DNA of 64,000 bases from Apus apus (Eukaryota; Chordata; Aves; Apodiformes; Apodidae), in NCBI RefSeq assembly GCF_020740795.1, contig NC_067294.1, forward strand, positions 18,481,001 through 18,545,000, given 5' to 3'. The notes below the pieces were generated by a model. It was not told where the DNA came from and made no database searches. It saw only the letters and a program-made list of their open reading frames with translations. The position numbers were made by a program, and so were the translations under genes. Each line of letters opens with the position of its first letter. Position 1 is the stretch's first letter. Shown here one piece after another: positions 1-10,539 of the stretch.

Positions 1-1
1 C

Positions 2-97
2 CCCGTCAGCATCGCCCTCGCCCTGCTCGCCCTGGCCGGGGCTGTTTGCCTGCTCAGGGCCAGACCCGGGCTCCTCCGGCGCTGCCGCGGGGGGTGA
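2..97 (+). CDS. C-terminal end of a membrane protein, possibly CD14 (partial)
   Basis: Only the last 31 codons and a TGA stop at 95-97 lie in the window; the gene begins upstream. The reading frame from base 2 gives a run of about 17 small and aliphatic residues (PVSIALALLALAGAVCLL) followed by a short basic, arginine-rich tail. This is the pattern of a single-pass type I membrane protein with a very short cytoplasmic end. An AATAAA at 652-657 gives a plausible 3' end. CD14 neighbours SLC35A4 in mammals, and avian CD14 is reported to be transmembrane rather than GPI-anchored, so CD14 is a reasonable guess. No diagnostic extracellular sequence is visible, so the name is an inference from position and topology only. 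Confidence 0.4.
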   Translation, partial: PVSIALALLALAGAVCLLRARPGLLRRCRGG

Positions 98-675
98 AGG
101 GGAAGTGTGACCCGTCCCCGTGTGCCCCTTCCCACCCGCAATTCCCCCACGCGGGGCTGCGAGGCCGGGAGCTCCGCAAAGACTCACAGGACCACCAGGG
201 GCTCCCTGGTGTCCCCACTCAGGACTCCCCCGTGGAGCAGCAGCGTCCCCAGCATTATCCCACAGCGGCTGCACCTTTGCCTGTCCAAGTTCTGGGGGAA
301 ACCCCCTTGCCGTGCTCTGACCCGGGGCTGCACCCTCCCGGGCTGGGGTTTCTTCTGCCCAGCTCTCCCCAAGCCCCACCCTGCACCCGCTGCCCTGCCA
401 CATCGTCTGCCCCGAGCAAGAGGAGGTCATCCCATCTGCACCCCTGCAGGTGCTCAGATGCCCCAAGCCTCACCGGGGTCTGGTTCTTCCCCCAAAAAAG
501 CCCACCTCCCCCCCCAGCCTTGTAGCCCCCTACCCCCCATCCCCCATGGCCCCTCTGCTCCCCCTCCACGGCCCCTCAGCTGGGCCATGACCTGAGGGTG
601 TCTGGTTTGTGAGGGTGGCTGCAGAACTGCCACTCAAAGGACAGGGAAAGGAATAAATGTGCTGATTTGGTTTGG
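98..675 (+). other. 3' UTR of the upstream partial gene
   Basis: This stretch follows the TGA at 95-97 and ends shortly after an AATAAA at 652-657. It is C-rich and has long open frames on both strands, but none shows a domain or a spliced continuation, so I read it as untranslated sequence. Confidence 0.45.
652..657 (+). terminator. Polyadenylation signal AATAAA of the upstream gene
   Basis: A canonical AATAAA lies about 555 bases after the stop codon, in a local AT-richer patch. Cleavage would be expected near 670-685. Confidence 0.5.
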
Positions 676-899
676 TGGGTTTTTAGGTAGCCAGGGAAGG
701 GCCCCAGGTGGCTCCCGTAAGAAGCTGAGAAGCTCCCCCTGCTCCAAACCCAGCCAAGGAGCCATTAGAGGGACAATAGATGCATCCCTGCCAATAACAT
801 AGGAAAGAACAGCTATAACACCTGAGCAGAGAGGCACTTGAGGGAGAGGAGCTGAGCTGGAGAGGCAGAAGGTGCTGGTGGTTGGTGAGGAAGGAGGGG

Positions 900-1570
900 A
901 AGGAGGTGCCCGAGCAGAAGTTTCCCTGCAGCCCATGGTGAGATGGCAGCTGTGCCCCTGCACTCCTGGAGGAACGTGGTGGGACATTCCCTGGGGGCAC
1001 GAGGAGGGATTGAACTTGGCCAGTGGGCTTGGATTTTGTGGCCAGTGGGCTGGGATGGTGCAGCTGTGGAAGCCCCCGGGCAGGGGAGGTGCCTGTTCCC
1101 GAAGCCCCCGTGACTCTGCGGGCAGCGCTGGAGCAGCTCCTGGGCTGGTGGGAAGGGCTGATGGAGCAGAGGTTGGTGGAGGACTCTGCCATGGGAGGGA
1201 CCCCGTGGGGAAGCAGGGCAGGACTGTGAGGAATCCTTCTCCCTGAGGAGGAAGGAGCAGCAGGAACCACCAGCCTGTGAACTGACTCTAAACCCCATCC
1301 CCCTGTGCCTGGGGGGAAGGAGGGAGAGAAATGGGGAACAAAAGGGATTTGGGCCCAGGAAGAAGGGAAGGGTGGGGTGAGGTGTGTGAGCCCTGCTCTG
1401 GGGGTGTCTGTGTCCTGGGTGTGTTTGATTAGTGAGAAATTAAATTATACTTTTTCCCCAAGTTGAGTCTGTTTTGCCCGGGACCTTAATGGGTGCAGAT
1501 CCCTCCCTGGTGAAACAGAGCCCAGGGTCCAGCCCTGGACCTGTGATGGGCTTCAGGGTCTGCTGGGAGT
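900..1570 (+). mobile_element. Remnant of an avian endogenous retrovirus LTR (ERVL-like)
   Basis: The block has degenerate repeats of 'cccgtgg/gggagggacccc', a 'gaggaggaaggagcagcaggaac' stretch near 1240, then AGAAATTAAATTATACTTTT followed by CCCCAAGTTGAGTCTGTTTT (about 1435-1473). That order is familiar to me from LTRs dispersed in bird genomes. ATTAAA would be its polyadenylation signal. No gag, pol or env reading frame is visible, so this is a decayed terminal piece. The outer boundaries and any target-site duplication could not be defined by eye. Confidence 0.5.
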
Positions 1571-2484
1571 TTGGGGGCTCCTGCCTGTGTGTTGAGGGTG
1601 GGGGGTGGGATTGTGCCACCCGCCTGCACCCACCCTGAGCAGCTGGAGGGGAGGGATGGGGCACCCGTTGCCTCCCTGGGGCTGTTGAGGGTTAGATGGG
1701 TGCTCTGCTTGTGTCGACCCGCCTGGATCCGTGTGCACCAGGTGTCTGCATCCTGGGGAGCAGTGCTGGGCCTGGGAACGGGGAGCAGCAAGTGCCACCT
1801 AATGGATGAGGAAGGTGAAATCCCTGTGGCTCAGAATCCTGGGATTTGCTTTCCCTGAGCACACCCAGCTCTGCCCCTGGTGGAGCCCCAGGTGCTGTTT
1901 GCTCCACCTGCCGTGGTGGAGTGTGGCCTGGGGTCACGCTCACACCTGAGGGCTGTGCAGGCAGGGGCAGCCTGTGACCTCCTCTGCAGGGCAGTGGTGG
2001 CAGACTCAGGGACAAGAGTGCATCTCCTCGTCGTGCCTGCTCCTGCCCAAGGGCAAGGGGCAGGGGCTGTCCTGGGACCTCCCTCCTGTCTCCCACAGGC
2101 TGCATTTCCACAGACCACACAGATCCTCAGCTTCAGCATTTCCTTTTGTGCTTTTCTGCTATGACTGACCTCCAGTAGCTGGGATTCTGTGGTTTGTAGT
2201 TGCTTCTGGTTTCTAGAAGAATGTTCACAATCATCCAAAGTCCCTCATCTCCCATCCCCAGCTTGAAAAGGTGTCCCTCTTGGAGCCAGGAGCATGCCAA
2301 TGGTGTGAGTGGGCCCCAGCACCCTCCTGCCTCCCATGACCCAGCTGACACCTTGGCCAGGAGCATGGAGCCTCCAGGCTGGACTCCTGCCCAACACTCA
2401 TTAATAATGCAGAGAAACACAATCCCCCCCACCCCCCTGTAACCCCATCCCCTGCCCTGTCCCAGCAGCAGCTCAAAGGCTGCC
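1571..2484. other. Intergenic or upstream region of the kinesin-like gene
   Basis: I see no recognisable exon here. The sequence is GC-rich but not a clear CpG island. A promoter and a 5' non-coding exon for the downstream kinesin-like gene may lie here, but no specific site can be supported. Confidence 0.3.
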
Positions 2485-5400
2485 ATGGACGCTGGGCAGG
2501 TGAGTGCCACCACTGGGGGACATCACAGGGTGGTTTGGAGGGCTCTGTCCCTTGTTGTGGTGTGGCACGGCCAGGAACTGCCCAGCTCCCTGGGCTTCAT
2601 CCAGCTCCTGGCAGGTGCTGGGTGCGTGGGGCAGGACCCAGCTCATCCCTGCTCTGCTTGGGGTCCCTGCAGGCCGGGCAGGACGTGTGGGTACGAGCAG
2701 CAGTGGCAATCCACCAGGCAGCAGGTACAGCTGGGGCTGGGGACATTTGCCCCTACATCTGGGAACTGGGCTGGGGTGGCAGCCACAGCCGTGGTGGCAC
2801 TGGGACTGCTGGCCGTGCCCGGGGGGCTGGGGCATGGGGACAGGGAGGGGGTGTCTCCCCATTCTGGGGGCTCTGAGGACCCTGGTCACAGCAGGAGGCC
2901 TAAGGGATGATGTGGAGACCCAGCACTTGGCCCCAGGCTGCAGGGGGACAGGGCTGGGGCAGGGGGGGACCCCTGCACCACCCCCCACTCGGTGTTTCCA
3001 GGGCCAGGGGAAGGTTGGATGGCCAGCAGTGAAGACCCCCTGCAGCTTCTCTTGGCTGGGAAGGAAGTTCAGGTGAGAGGGGCAGGGACATGGGCACTAA
3101 GGGCATGAGGGTCCCCAGGGGAACAGGCAGGAGCAGGGAGCCCTGTCCCAGCCACCTGCCACGCTCAGGACTCAGATGGGTGCTGAGGTCTCGGGCTGAC
3201 CCTGCCCTACACCCCCACCCTGGTAGGGTGCTCGTGGGGGCTACCTGGTAGCAGGGGAAGGGAGGGGGGTCTCCCAGTGTGTCCAGTCCCTCCTTTCATG
3301 CTGTGATGGAGAAAAACCTGCACCTTATCACCCTCCCTCCTTCTCCTGAGCCAGGACAGCTGCTTGACTGTCGATGGCATCTTCCACTTGGACACAGGAC
3401 AGGTACTGTGGGTCCAAGACCTTCTTCTGCACCTCTGTCCCCAGCCAAAGAACCAGGGACATGCTGGCCCAAGCTGTGGGCTGGGGCACCCAGCTGTAGT
3501 CCCAGAGGCACTGGGCACCTGCCAGCTCCTCAGGTGTCGCAGTCAGGGCTGGGGACATGGGGCTTGGCCTTGCGTGTGGCTTTTCTGGTGTCTCTCACCC
3601 CTTCTCTGTTTCCTCTTGGGTGCTGGGATGTGGCTGCCGTGCTGTGCCATGTTGTCTGTGCCCCCCTGTGCCATGACATTCATGCCATCTGTCCCACCCA
3701 TCCCATCCGTGCCATATGTGCACTGTGTCATCCATCCTGGGCTATCTGTGCCAGGCTACCCGTGCCATCCCACCTGTGTCGTGCTCTCTGACCCGTGCCA
3801 ATGCCCTCTGTGCCATGCTGGCTGTGCCACACCATCCTTGCTCTGCTGGCTTCATCTCTCCTGCCAGGAAAAGCTCCTGGAGTTGGCAAGACCCCAGCTG
3901 GCCCTGGTTCCCCTTGGCTACAGCATGTCCCTGCTGCTGTGGGACCCTCATGGCCCTGGGACTCAGCTGCCATTCCAGAGCATCATCTGGCAGGTGAGAG
4001 CACAGGGCACGGCAGGGGAGAGGTGACAGGGGGAGGTGACAGTGCCACTGCATAGTGCTGGGCTCCTGGGTCATTCAGCTGACCCCAGCCCTGCTGGTAC
4101 GGGTGTGAGACCCAGCCCTGGGGACCAAGAACCAAGGGCCCTCGGCTTGACCAGCTCATCCCCAGGTGATCGACACTGTCTTCCAAGAGCTGGAGGCCAT
4201 GGGGGGTGATGCCCGGAGCCTGCACACGGTCAGCCTGGTGCAGGTAGGGCAGGGGCACGGCTGGGGTGCCTGGGGCGGGGGTCCCATCCCCCTCTGCCAC
4301 TGGCCAGACCCTGCTGTGCCAAGGGACACGTGTTGTCCCAGCACTGGCACCTGCTCCCCTGTGCTGGAGGGTGACCAGGGGCTGGAGGCTTTTGGATCCC
4401 AGATTTTCTCACCTCTCTGCAGGACTTCCCAGACATGGGAAGCCTGGGCTGCCCATGGGGCATCTTCTAGGCTTCTGCAGCATGGTGGGAAGGGGGAGCT
4501 CTCTGACACCTCCTGTCCCCCGGTGCCTGGACTCTCCTGCCAGGCACTGCTCCCTGTGGCCTGCAGGTCCCTCCAGCGTGTGCCGGGCTGGCAGAGACGG
4601 CCTGATGTGCCATCTGATGTGCCAGCTCCTGCCACCGCTGGGCACTGCCCTGAGGCCCCGGGATGCTGCCAGGGACCTGCCAACTGCACACAGGGCTCTG
4701 GCATTCCCAGGGATCTGCCTTTCCCTGGCCCTGGAGCTAGAAAGCCTAGAAGCCACCCTGAGATCTCTCCCTTCCCAGCCCTTACTCGGGCATGGCCACG
4801 AGCCACCTGGTACGTGCCAGCAGCCCCTTCTTCCTGCACAGCCTCCTCACGCAGCCTCATTCCAGGTCTGTGCCCCCGACAAAGCCCGGGACCTGCTCCG
4901 TCCTGACGGCCGAGCCCTGCGAGTGATGGATGTTGCACCCCTGGGCCTGTAGGTACCTGGTGCCCCTCCTGGGGGTCTGGTACCCCAGCACTGAGCGTGG
5001 GGCTGGCCGGGGAGCACAGGGCCCACCCAGAGGCCAGGCAGGGGGCCTGGGCAGGCAGGGGGAGGTGGATGTGACCCTCCTCCCTGCCTCTTGTCTCTCC
5101 TGGCTTCCAGGATGGTGGAGGAGGCGATGGAAATCGCTGTGCCCGACGCCCAAGCTGCCATCAGCGTCTATGCCTGGGGGCTGGGGGCCATCCTGGCGTG
5201 GCAGCCCCCCACAGACGGGCACCCGGCCGGGCAGGGGTGAGGGATTTGGCCAATATCCCGTGGGATTGGGAAGGGCTGGGCCGTGGGGCTGGCTGCACCC
5301 CCTCACGGAGCGGCCTGTCCCTCAGCCCCAGCAGCCTCTTCACCCTCACCCTGGAGCAGGAGCTGCAGGGCGGCAGGCGCCGGCGCGCTGCTCTCAGGGT

Positions 5401-7975
5401 CCTGGCGTCCCCCTGGCCCTGCCCTCACCCGTACGTACCAGCTCTGGCCCCCTCTCCAGCACCCCCGTGGTGCCTTCTGCAGGGGGTGCAGCACCCAGAG
5501 GTGAAGCAGGAGGAACCCTGGCACCTCCGCGAGAGCCCGTGGCTGGGAGCCACGGGGGTGCTGCCACCCCTCAGGGACGCGGCTTTGCTCCCAGCATGGC
5601 TCGCACACCCCCCAAGAAAATCAGTAAAAGTGGCTTCATCCTGGCTCAAAGCAGGACACTCGGGCTCTCCTGGGTCAGGGCACCTGCCCAGGGGGTGTCC
5701 CATCCCCATCCCTCTCCCAGGAGGTCTCTCACTCCGCACGCAGGGCACCAGGCTCCGGCCACCCCCCGCCTGACACCGGCTGCCTGCCCTGGATGGTCCA
5801 GCGGCTGCTGGAGGGGAACAGCCTGACATTCCTGTTGCTGTGTGTGACGCTGCCAGGTAGCTCCTGGGTCTGGGATGCCACTCTGGGGTGCCCCTTCCCC
5901 AGGGTTCCCCCCATACCCTACCCCACGCCTGGCACTCGGTCCCTGGCCACTGCCCGGGGACATCTGCAGCCATTAGAAGCCAGACACTGGATCCACTCAT
6001 CCCCGCCAGCCCTGACCCTGTGCCAGGCAGCGGGAGGCCCCCATGCTAGAGAACCCCTGCGGCCCCCACCCAGGGCTTGCTGCTCTCCCAGACACCTCCA
6101 GAGAAGAGGTCCTGGTGGCCCTGGAGCTGGCCAAGCGGGTGAAGGGCCTGGCCAGGCGGATCTCGGCCACGCTCTGGGACCCGGCGCGAGAGGTGGCGAC
6201 ACGTCGGGAGCAGATCCGGGGGCTGCGGACGGGGCTGCTGGCTGGAGCTGCCCTCCCCGAGCAGAAGGTGGCTGTGGTCCAGCTGCGGAGAGCCCTACGG
6301 GAGCTGCAGGTGGGGGAACACCTCTGGCCACCAGGTGGGACATGGATGGCATCGGTCCCCCTGGCTGGATGAGGTCTGGGCTTTGTCCTGGTGTCAAGAC
6401 CCTTGTCCAGCACTGAGGGCAGGGGCTGGGGGCTGCCTGCCTGAGGGTGGGAGTGGGCTGTGTCCCTGGAGCTGGGCTCCAGCACCCCAGCAAGGACCTC
6501 CGGCCCCTTTTTCCAGGTGCTGAAGAGCCAAAGGTGGGAGAAGAAGCAGGCAGCAGCTGAGGTGCTTGGGACAAATCTGATGTGCCAGCCCAGTGCCAAG
6601 GTGGGCACAGGTCAGGCCGGGGCCCCCTCATCCAGGTGAACCCTGGATGGCACTCAAGTGAAGAAGCCCTGAATCCTGGTTGTGTCCCCATAACACCTCC
6701 TGCTCTTCCAGGACCAGGGCGTAGCAGGGAACACACATCAGGCCAGCAGCCTGGGACCCAAACACCCCTGGCCAGTGCCAGTCTGAAGCCAGCAGGTCTG
6801 GAGCGTGGGGACAAGCAGGTGCCCCGTGCCTGGGTGGCTGAAACTTGGGCACAGAGCATGGCTTCACATGGGGGGACACAGAGCATGGCTTCACATGGGG
6901 GGACACGGAGCATGGCTTCACATGGGGGGACAGAGCATGGCTTCACATGGGGGGAACACAGAGCATGGCTTCACATGGGGGGACACGGCTGCGCTTGGGG
7001 ACTGCGAGAGGCCTCAGGCCTTCGCTTAAACCTGCTCCTTCAGCCCCACCACCTGACGCTCATTCTCCATCCTTCTCCCCACCCAGGAGCAGGCACCACT
7101 GAGAGCAGCCAGGGAGGGGACAGCCAAGCCATGGGAAGCACAGGGCAGGGCTCGCTGCAGGAACCCTCACTGAGTGGAGTGACACAGCAGTGGCCACTGA
7201 CCTGGGGTGACAGGGTGAGTGGGAGCCCACAGGGTCCCCCAGGGTGACAGGGTGAATGGGAGCTCACAGGATCCCCAGCTGCTGCTCCAGGGCAGGGACA
7301 GCACCCCAGGCCTGAAGCTCTCTAGGCTGCCAGTGCCCGGTGCCCAGGCTGTCCCAGCCAGCTCTGCCAGGCAGGGAGGTGGTGCCAGCCCTGCCTGTCC
7401 CTGGAGGTCCAGCACATGCTGGCCGAGGCGCAGAGGCAGCAGCTGTGGGCTCAGCATTGGTAGCTCCTCCAGTGAGAGCTCAGGGATGGGGCAGCACCAG
7501 GCCAGGAGGTGACCAGGGAGATGGACATGGGAAGAGAGCCCATCACTGTGGGCTTAAAGCTCCTTCCCTGGCTCTGCTCTCCCAGGGCAAGGCAGCTCCA
7601 GGAAGCAAAGACACCCCAAAGCTGCCTTGTCCTCATCCTTGTGCCCCGCAGTGGCACACAGCTCGCTGGCAGGAGGTGGCCACACGAGGCCCGAGCCTGG
7701 AGGCAGCGCAGCAGGAGCAGGAGGTGGCCGAGCAGGACCTGGCAGTCCTGCTGCAGAACCAGCGGCAGGAGCTGCAGGGCTGCAGGCAGGGCCTGCTGCA
7801 GGCAGGCTGGGGAGAGCCCCAGGCTGCAGGGCCATGCCCGGCAGCCCCAGGTGTCCTGCATGTGCTTCAGGCCCGGGCAGAGGAGCAGAGGCGGGCGCTG
7901 CAGCAGGCGCTGCGGGAGCGGGGCACACACACCCCCGGGCTGGGCTCGGCCGACGCTGCCACACAGACACCCTGA
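2485..7975 (+). CDS. Kinesin-motor-like protein lacking ATPase motifs, with coiled-coil tail
   Basis: Phase-consistent exons: 2485-2499 (proposed start, MDAGQ), 2673-2724, 3002-3072, 3355-3402, 3868-3993, 4166-4243, 4866-4948, 5111-5236, 5326-5434, about 5483-5623, 5744-5856, 6074-6309, 6517-6600, about 7404-7461 and 7652-7975 (TGA). Motor-fold cues: KARDLLRPDGRALRV resembles the kinesin 'VRDLL...L.V' segment. SSLFTLTLEQE resembles the 'SRSH..FTLT' strand. LPWMVQRLLEGNSLTFLLLC resembles 'LT.LLQ..LGGNS.T..I.C'. EEVLVALELAKRVKGL resembles the final helix before the neck. The P-loop GQTGSGKT is replaced by LGYSMSLL, and DLAGSE by VLASPW, so ATP hydrolysis is not expected. The last exons encode a Gln/Glu/Arg-rich coiled coil. 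Two joins (exon 10 to 11, and the last two exons) do not fit in phase. I do not recognise the specific family. Confidence 0.6.
3630..3845. repeat. Degenerate minisatellite with 'CTGTGCCATCC'-like units
   Basis: In an intron of the kinesin-like gene, words such as gtgccat, ccatccc and ctgtgcc recur at irregular 10-20 base spacing. Units are too diverged to give a clean period by eye. Confidence 0.5.
6849..6987. repeat. Tandem repeat, five copies of about 27 bp
   Basis: Five near-identical units containing GAGCATGGCTTCACATGGGG lie head to tail. Spacing varies slightly (one unit is shorter, one longer by a base). The array lies in an intron of the kinesin-like gene. It creates short open frames on both strands that are not genes. 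Confidence 0.9.
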
Positions 7976-8173
7976 GCCAGCAGCCCGGGGGGAGCTGCTG
8001 CCCTGGCAGGGCGGGGGCTGCAGACCCTGCCACCTCAGCCCCCCTCCCTGGAGCAAGCCCAGGGGACCGGCCCCAGCTGCACCAGTGACAGCGGGTGAGG
8101 CCTGGGAGCGGGGCTGGGACACGGCTCGGGACACGGTGGGAGGGACAGCGACCACCCGGCTGCTGCCACAAGG

Positions 8174-8179
8174 AATAAA
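8174..8179 (+). terminator. Polyadenylation signal AATAAA of the kinesin-like gene
   Basis: AATAAA lies 199 bases after the TGA at 7973-7975, followed by a GT-rich stretch (caggtgtccc). It is only about 125 bases from the opposing SLC35A4 polyadenylation signal, so the two genes converge tail to tail. Confidence 0.7.
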
Positions 8180-8304
8180 GCAGGTGTCCCTTCACCCACG
8201 AGTGTCCTCAGGCTGGGCCATGCCCCAGGCCCCACACCTCTCCCAAGTGGCACGGATGCCTTCCCGCAGGGAGGACAGACACACCAGTGCTATTGAACCA
8301 CAAC

Positions 8305-8310
8305 TTTAAT
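8305..8310 (-). terminator. SLC35A4: Polyadenylation signal ATTAAA of SLC35A4
   Basis: On the minus strand ATTAAA reads at 8310-8305, about 900 bases after the SLC35A4 stop codon. Cleavage would fall near 8285-8295. The variant hexamer is the second most common animal poly(A) signal. Confidence 0.55.
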
Positions 8311-9207
8311 AACCGTGGCCAGAGCCAGCGGTGACTTCTGCCTGCCAGGAACTCCCCAGCCACAGCGCTGGCACACATCCAGGTGCTGCCCCTCTTTTGG
8401 GGAGCAGGTGAAACAGTTCCCACCACCCTTGTTCCCCACCTGCTCCACACAGAGCAGGGCCACGATGCCCGAGAGGCAGAAATGGGGCCTGAGCTGAATG
8501 CCCCTTCAGCCAGAGGCCGGGGCAAGGGGTCAGCCAAACAGAAAGGTGGGAGAGACACCCGTGGCATGAGGTTCTCCAGGCAGCTGCACCCAGCCCTGCC
8601 CTGGTACCTCTACAGCCACAGAGGGAGAAACCTTCCCCACCTCACCAAGGCCTTGAGGGGTCACAGGCCAGCAGGGATCACCTCCCACAGCCTGAAGCTC
8701 CCCCAGAGCCAAGGGCTGGGATCAGCTGGGCATGTCAGAGGGAGGTGGCCTCCCTGCCACCAGGAAGCACTGTCCAGAGCAGCAGCAGCAGCGTCAGGCC
8801 CAGGCAGGGAGGCTGCAGGGCTGGCAGCAGCAGCAGTGAGAGGCACGAGGAGCTGTGTGGTCTTTGGTGCAGGGAAGCTGGGAGAGAAGCTCCAGAACGT
8901 GATCCCACACGTGAAGGAGACACTCAGGAGCCAGCCTCGAAGCTGGGCCCCCCCAGCTGCACAGGAACCCCCTGGCACGGCTAGGCTGGAGCAGAGCCCA
9001 GCTTCCCCCCTGGAATCAGGGGCAGGGCACCCTCCCCACGGACACTCCTCCCCGTTGGGACTTTGTGTGTCCCAACTCAGGAATGAGTCCCTGCAAAGAG
9101 CAGGGTGGGGAGGCCACCAGCCAGAGCTGTGCTCCCAGCACCAGCTCCAGCACCCCTGAGGAACAACTAAGGGCTGCCCTGCAGCAGGCAGGGCAGGAAG
9201 GCAGCAG

Positions 9208-10155
9208 CTACCTGACCCCATAGTACAGGTGAACGGCGAGGCCGATGCACGAGACAGCAACGAAGAAGAGGAGGGTGAGCTGCAGGTTGAAGAGGGTGAT
9301 GGACAGGAGGGCGTTGACCAGGATCGAGCAGGAGATCACGAAGAGCCTGGTGATGTTACTGCTGTGCTTCATGACCACCGACATGATCAAGCCGTTCAAG
9401 GCCTGGCTGACCACAATCACGAGCACCCAGGAGGAAAAGCCCTCCAAGAAACTGCCCTCTGTGCTGCTCCAGAAGTAGCCAATCAAGTTGAGCAGGACCC
9501 CAAAGAAGTAAAGGAAGAGGTTCTGAAGGCTGAGAGGCAGCGCCTGGGTTTTCAGGATGGCTTCTGTGTAGACAGCAGACAGGCCTGATATCAGGCAGTA
9601 CACGGAGATCAGCACCAAGCCCACCAGTGTGATGTGCAGCTTCATCTGGGAAGGGCTGCCAGGGTCCTGCAGGCCCCCACAGCTGTAGCTCACCCCAGCA
9701 GCCACCAGCAGGAGGAGGGCCAGCCACCTGCGTCTGCTGAGCCTTTGGCGCAGGAAGAGGCTGTAGAGGAGCGCGGTGCTGACGATCTTCAAGTTACTCA
9801 AGACCTGGTAGGTGCTGGGATCCATGAAGAGCTGCATGTGAACCACCAGGTTGTTGTTGGCAGCATAGAGCAGGGCAGAGAGGGCGAAGGGGACAACATG
9901 GTGCCAGGACACGGTGACTCCCAGCAGCTGCCGGTCCCAGGTCAGCAGGAAGAGGAGGGAGCAGAGCAGTTTTGTCAGCTCGACAAGGACCACGACGGAG
10001 GCAGAGCTGAAGGGGATCCTCTGGTCCACCTTGCACAGGGTGAGGAGGGGAGCATGAGAGCCATAGATGGCTACAGACACCATCAGCATCAGAGCCCACA
10101 GCCCCCTCCGGAGCAGCCGGTTTGCAGAGCCAGCAGCATTACCAAACATCACCAT
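9208..10155 (-). CDS. SLC35A4: SLC35A4, nucleotide-sugar-transporter-family membrane protein
   Basis: One uninterrupted exon encodes 315 residues, close to the roughly 324 of the mammalian protein. Many hydrophobic segments are visible, consistent with the ten-TM fold of the SLC35 family. Family-typical stretches are AIYGSHAPLLTLCKVD, PFALSALLYAANNNLVVHMQ, MDPSTYQVLSNLKIVSTALLYS, YCLISGLSAVYTE, LQNLFLYFFGVLLNL, SQALNGLIMSVVMKH and a C-terminal GLAVHLYYG. The chosen ATG at 10155 is the first in frame and has A at -3 and G at +4; the frame remains open upstream to 10218 only without an ATG. SLC35A4 is a Golgi-located member of the CMP-sialic acid/UDP-sugar transporter subfamily. Its substrate is not settled. 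It is translated from a transcript that also carries the upstream microprotein ORF (10711-11171). Confidence 0.95.
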   Translation of the reverse strand: MVMFGNAAGSANRLLRRGLWALMLMVSVAIYGSHAPLLTLCKVDQRIPFSSASVVVLVELTKLLCSLLFLLTWDRQLLGVTVSWHHVVPFALSALLYAANNNLVVHMQLFMDPSTYQVLSNLKIVSTALLYSLFLRQRLSRRRWLALLLLVAAGVSYSCGGLQDPGSPSQMKLHITLVGLVLISVYCLISGLSAVYTEAILKTQALPLSLQNLFLYFFGVLLNLIGYFWSSTEGSFLEGFSSWVLVIVVSQALNGLIMSVVMKHSSNITRLFVISCSILVNALLSITLFNLQLTLLFFVAVSCIGLAVHLYYGVR

Positions 10156-10219
10156 TTTCAGGCAGCAGCCAGCAGGGGCAAGCTGCTCTACGTGCAGACA
10201 GGCCGGACAGACTCGCACC

Positions 10220-10283
10220 CTAGAACATTCAAGAAGAGACCAAATACCATGAATTTAATGAGCCTGATTAAACAGGATGTTAC
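10220..10283 (-). other. SLC35A4: Candidate 64-nt mini-intron between the two SLC35A4 ORFs
   Basis: On the minus strand CAG|GTAACA ends an exon at 10284, and a pyrimidine-rich TTTGGTCTCTTCTTG...TTCTAG ends at 10220. Removing the 64 bases would delete an intervening upstream ATG. The size is at the lower limit for vertebrate introns, so the unspliced reading is equally possible. Confidence 0.3.
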
Positions 10284-10539
10284 CTGCTGCACTTCCGATG
10301 CAGTGGAAGAGAACGGTTTCGTCTTTGTCAGGAAGAGAACTACAAGCCTCCCCAGGAAGCCACACAAAGCGTGTTCCTAGGGCAAAGCAGGTGCTGGGTG
10401 GGAGGGCAGGCAGGTGGTGACATGTCACAGGCAGCCTCTCCGTCCTCGGGGGCGTGGGGAAGGAGGTGAGAAGCAAAAGCAGCTGGCCAGCGGCTGGCCA
10501 CCCAGGCACCCAAGCCGTGTGGGCCGGAGGGGTGCCCAG

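Noticed and set aside
46-595. Overlapping open frames of 159 and 162 codons at the window start
   Set aside because: Proline/serine-rich frames in GC-rich 3' UTR, without domain signatures or splice support; the frame from base 2 with a TM segment is better supported.
7087-7214. Possible exon of the kinesin-like gene after the acceptor at about 7086
   Set aside because: In the required phase it runs into a TGA without a usable donor, and the alternative frame is low-complexity.
6582-7247. 221-codon frame through the 27-bp repeat array
   Set aside because: Produced by the minisatellite in an intron of the kinesin-like gene.
9229-10380. Long plus-strand frames antisense to SLC35A4 (119, 248 and others)
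   Set aside because: Antisense shadows of the transporter coding sequence; no splice or domain evidence.
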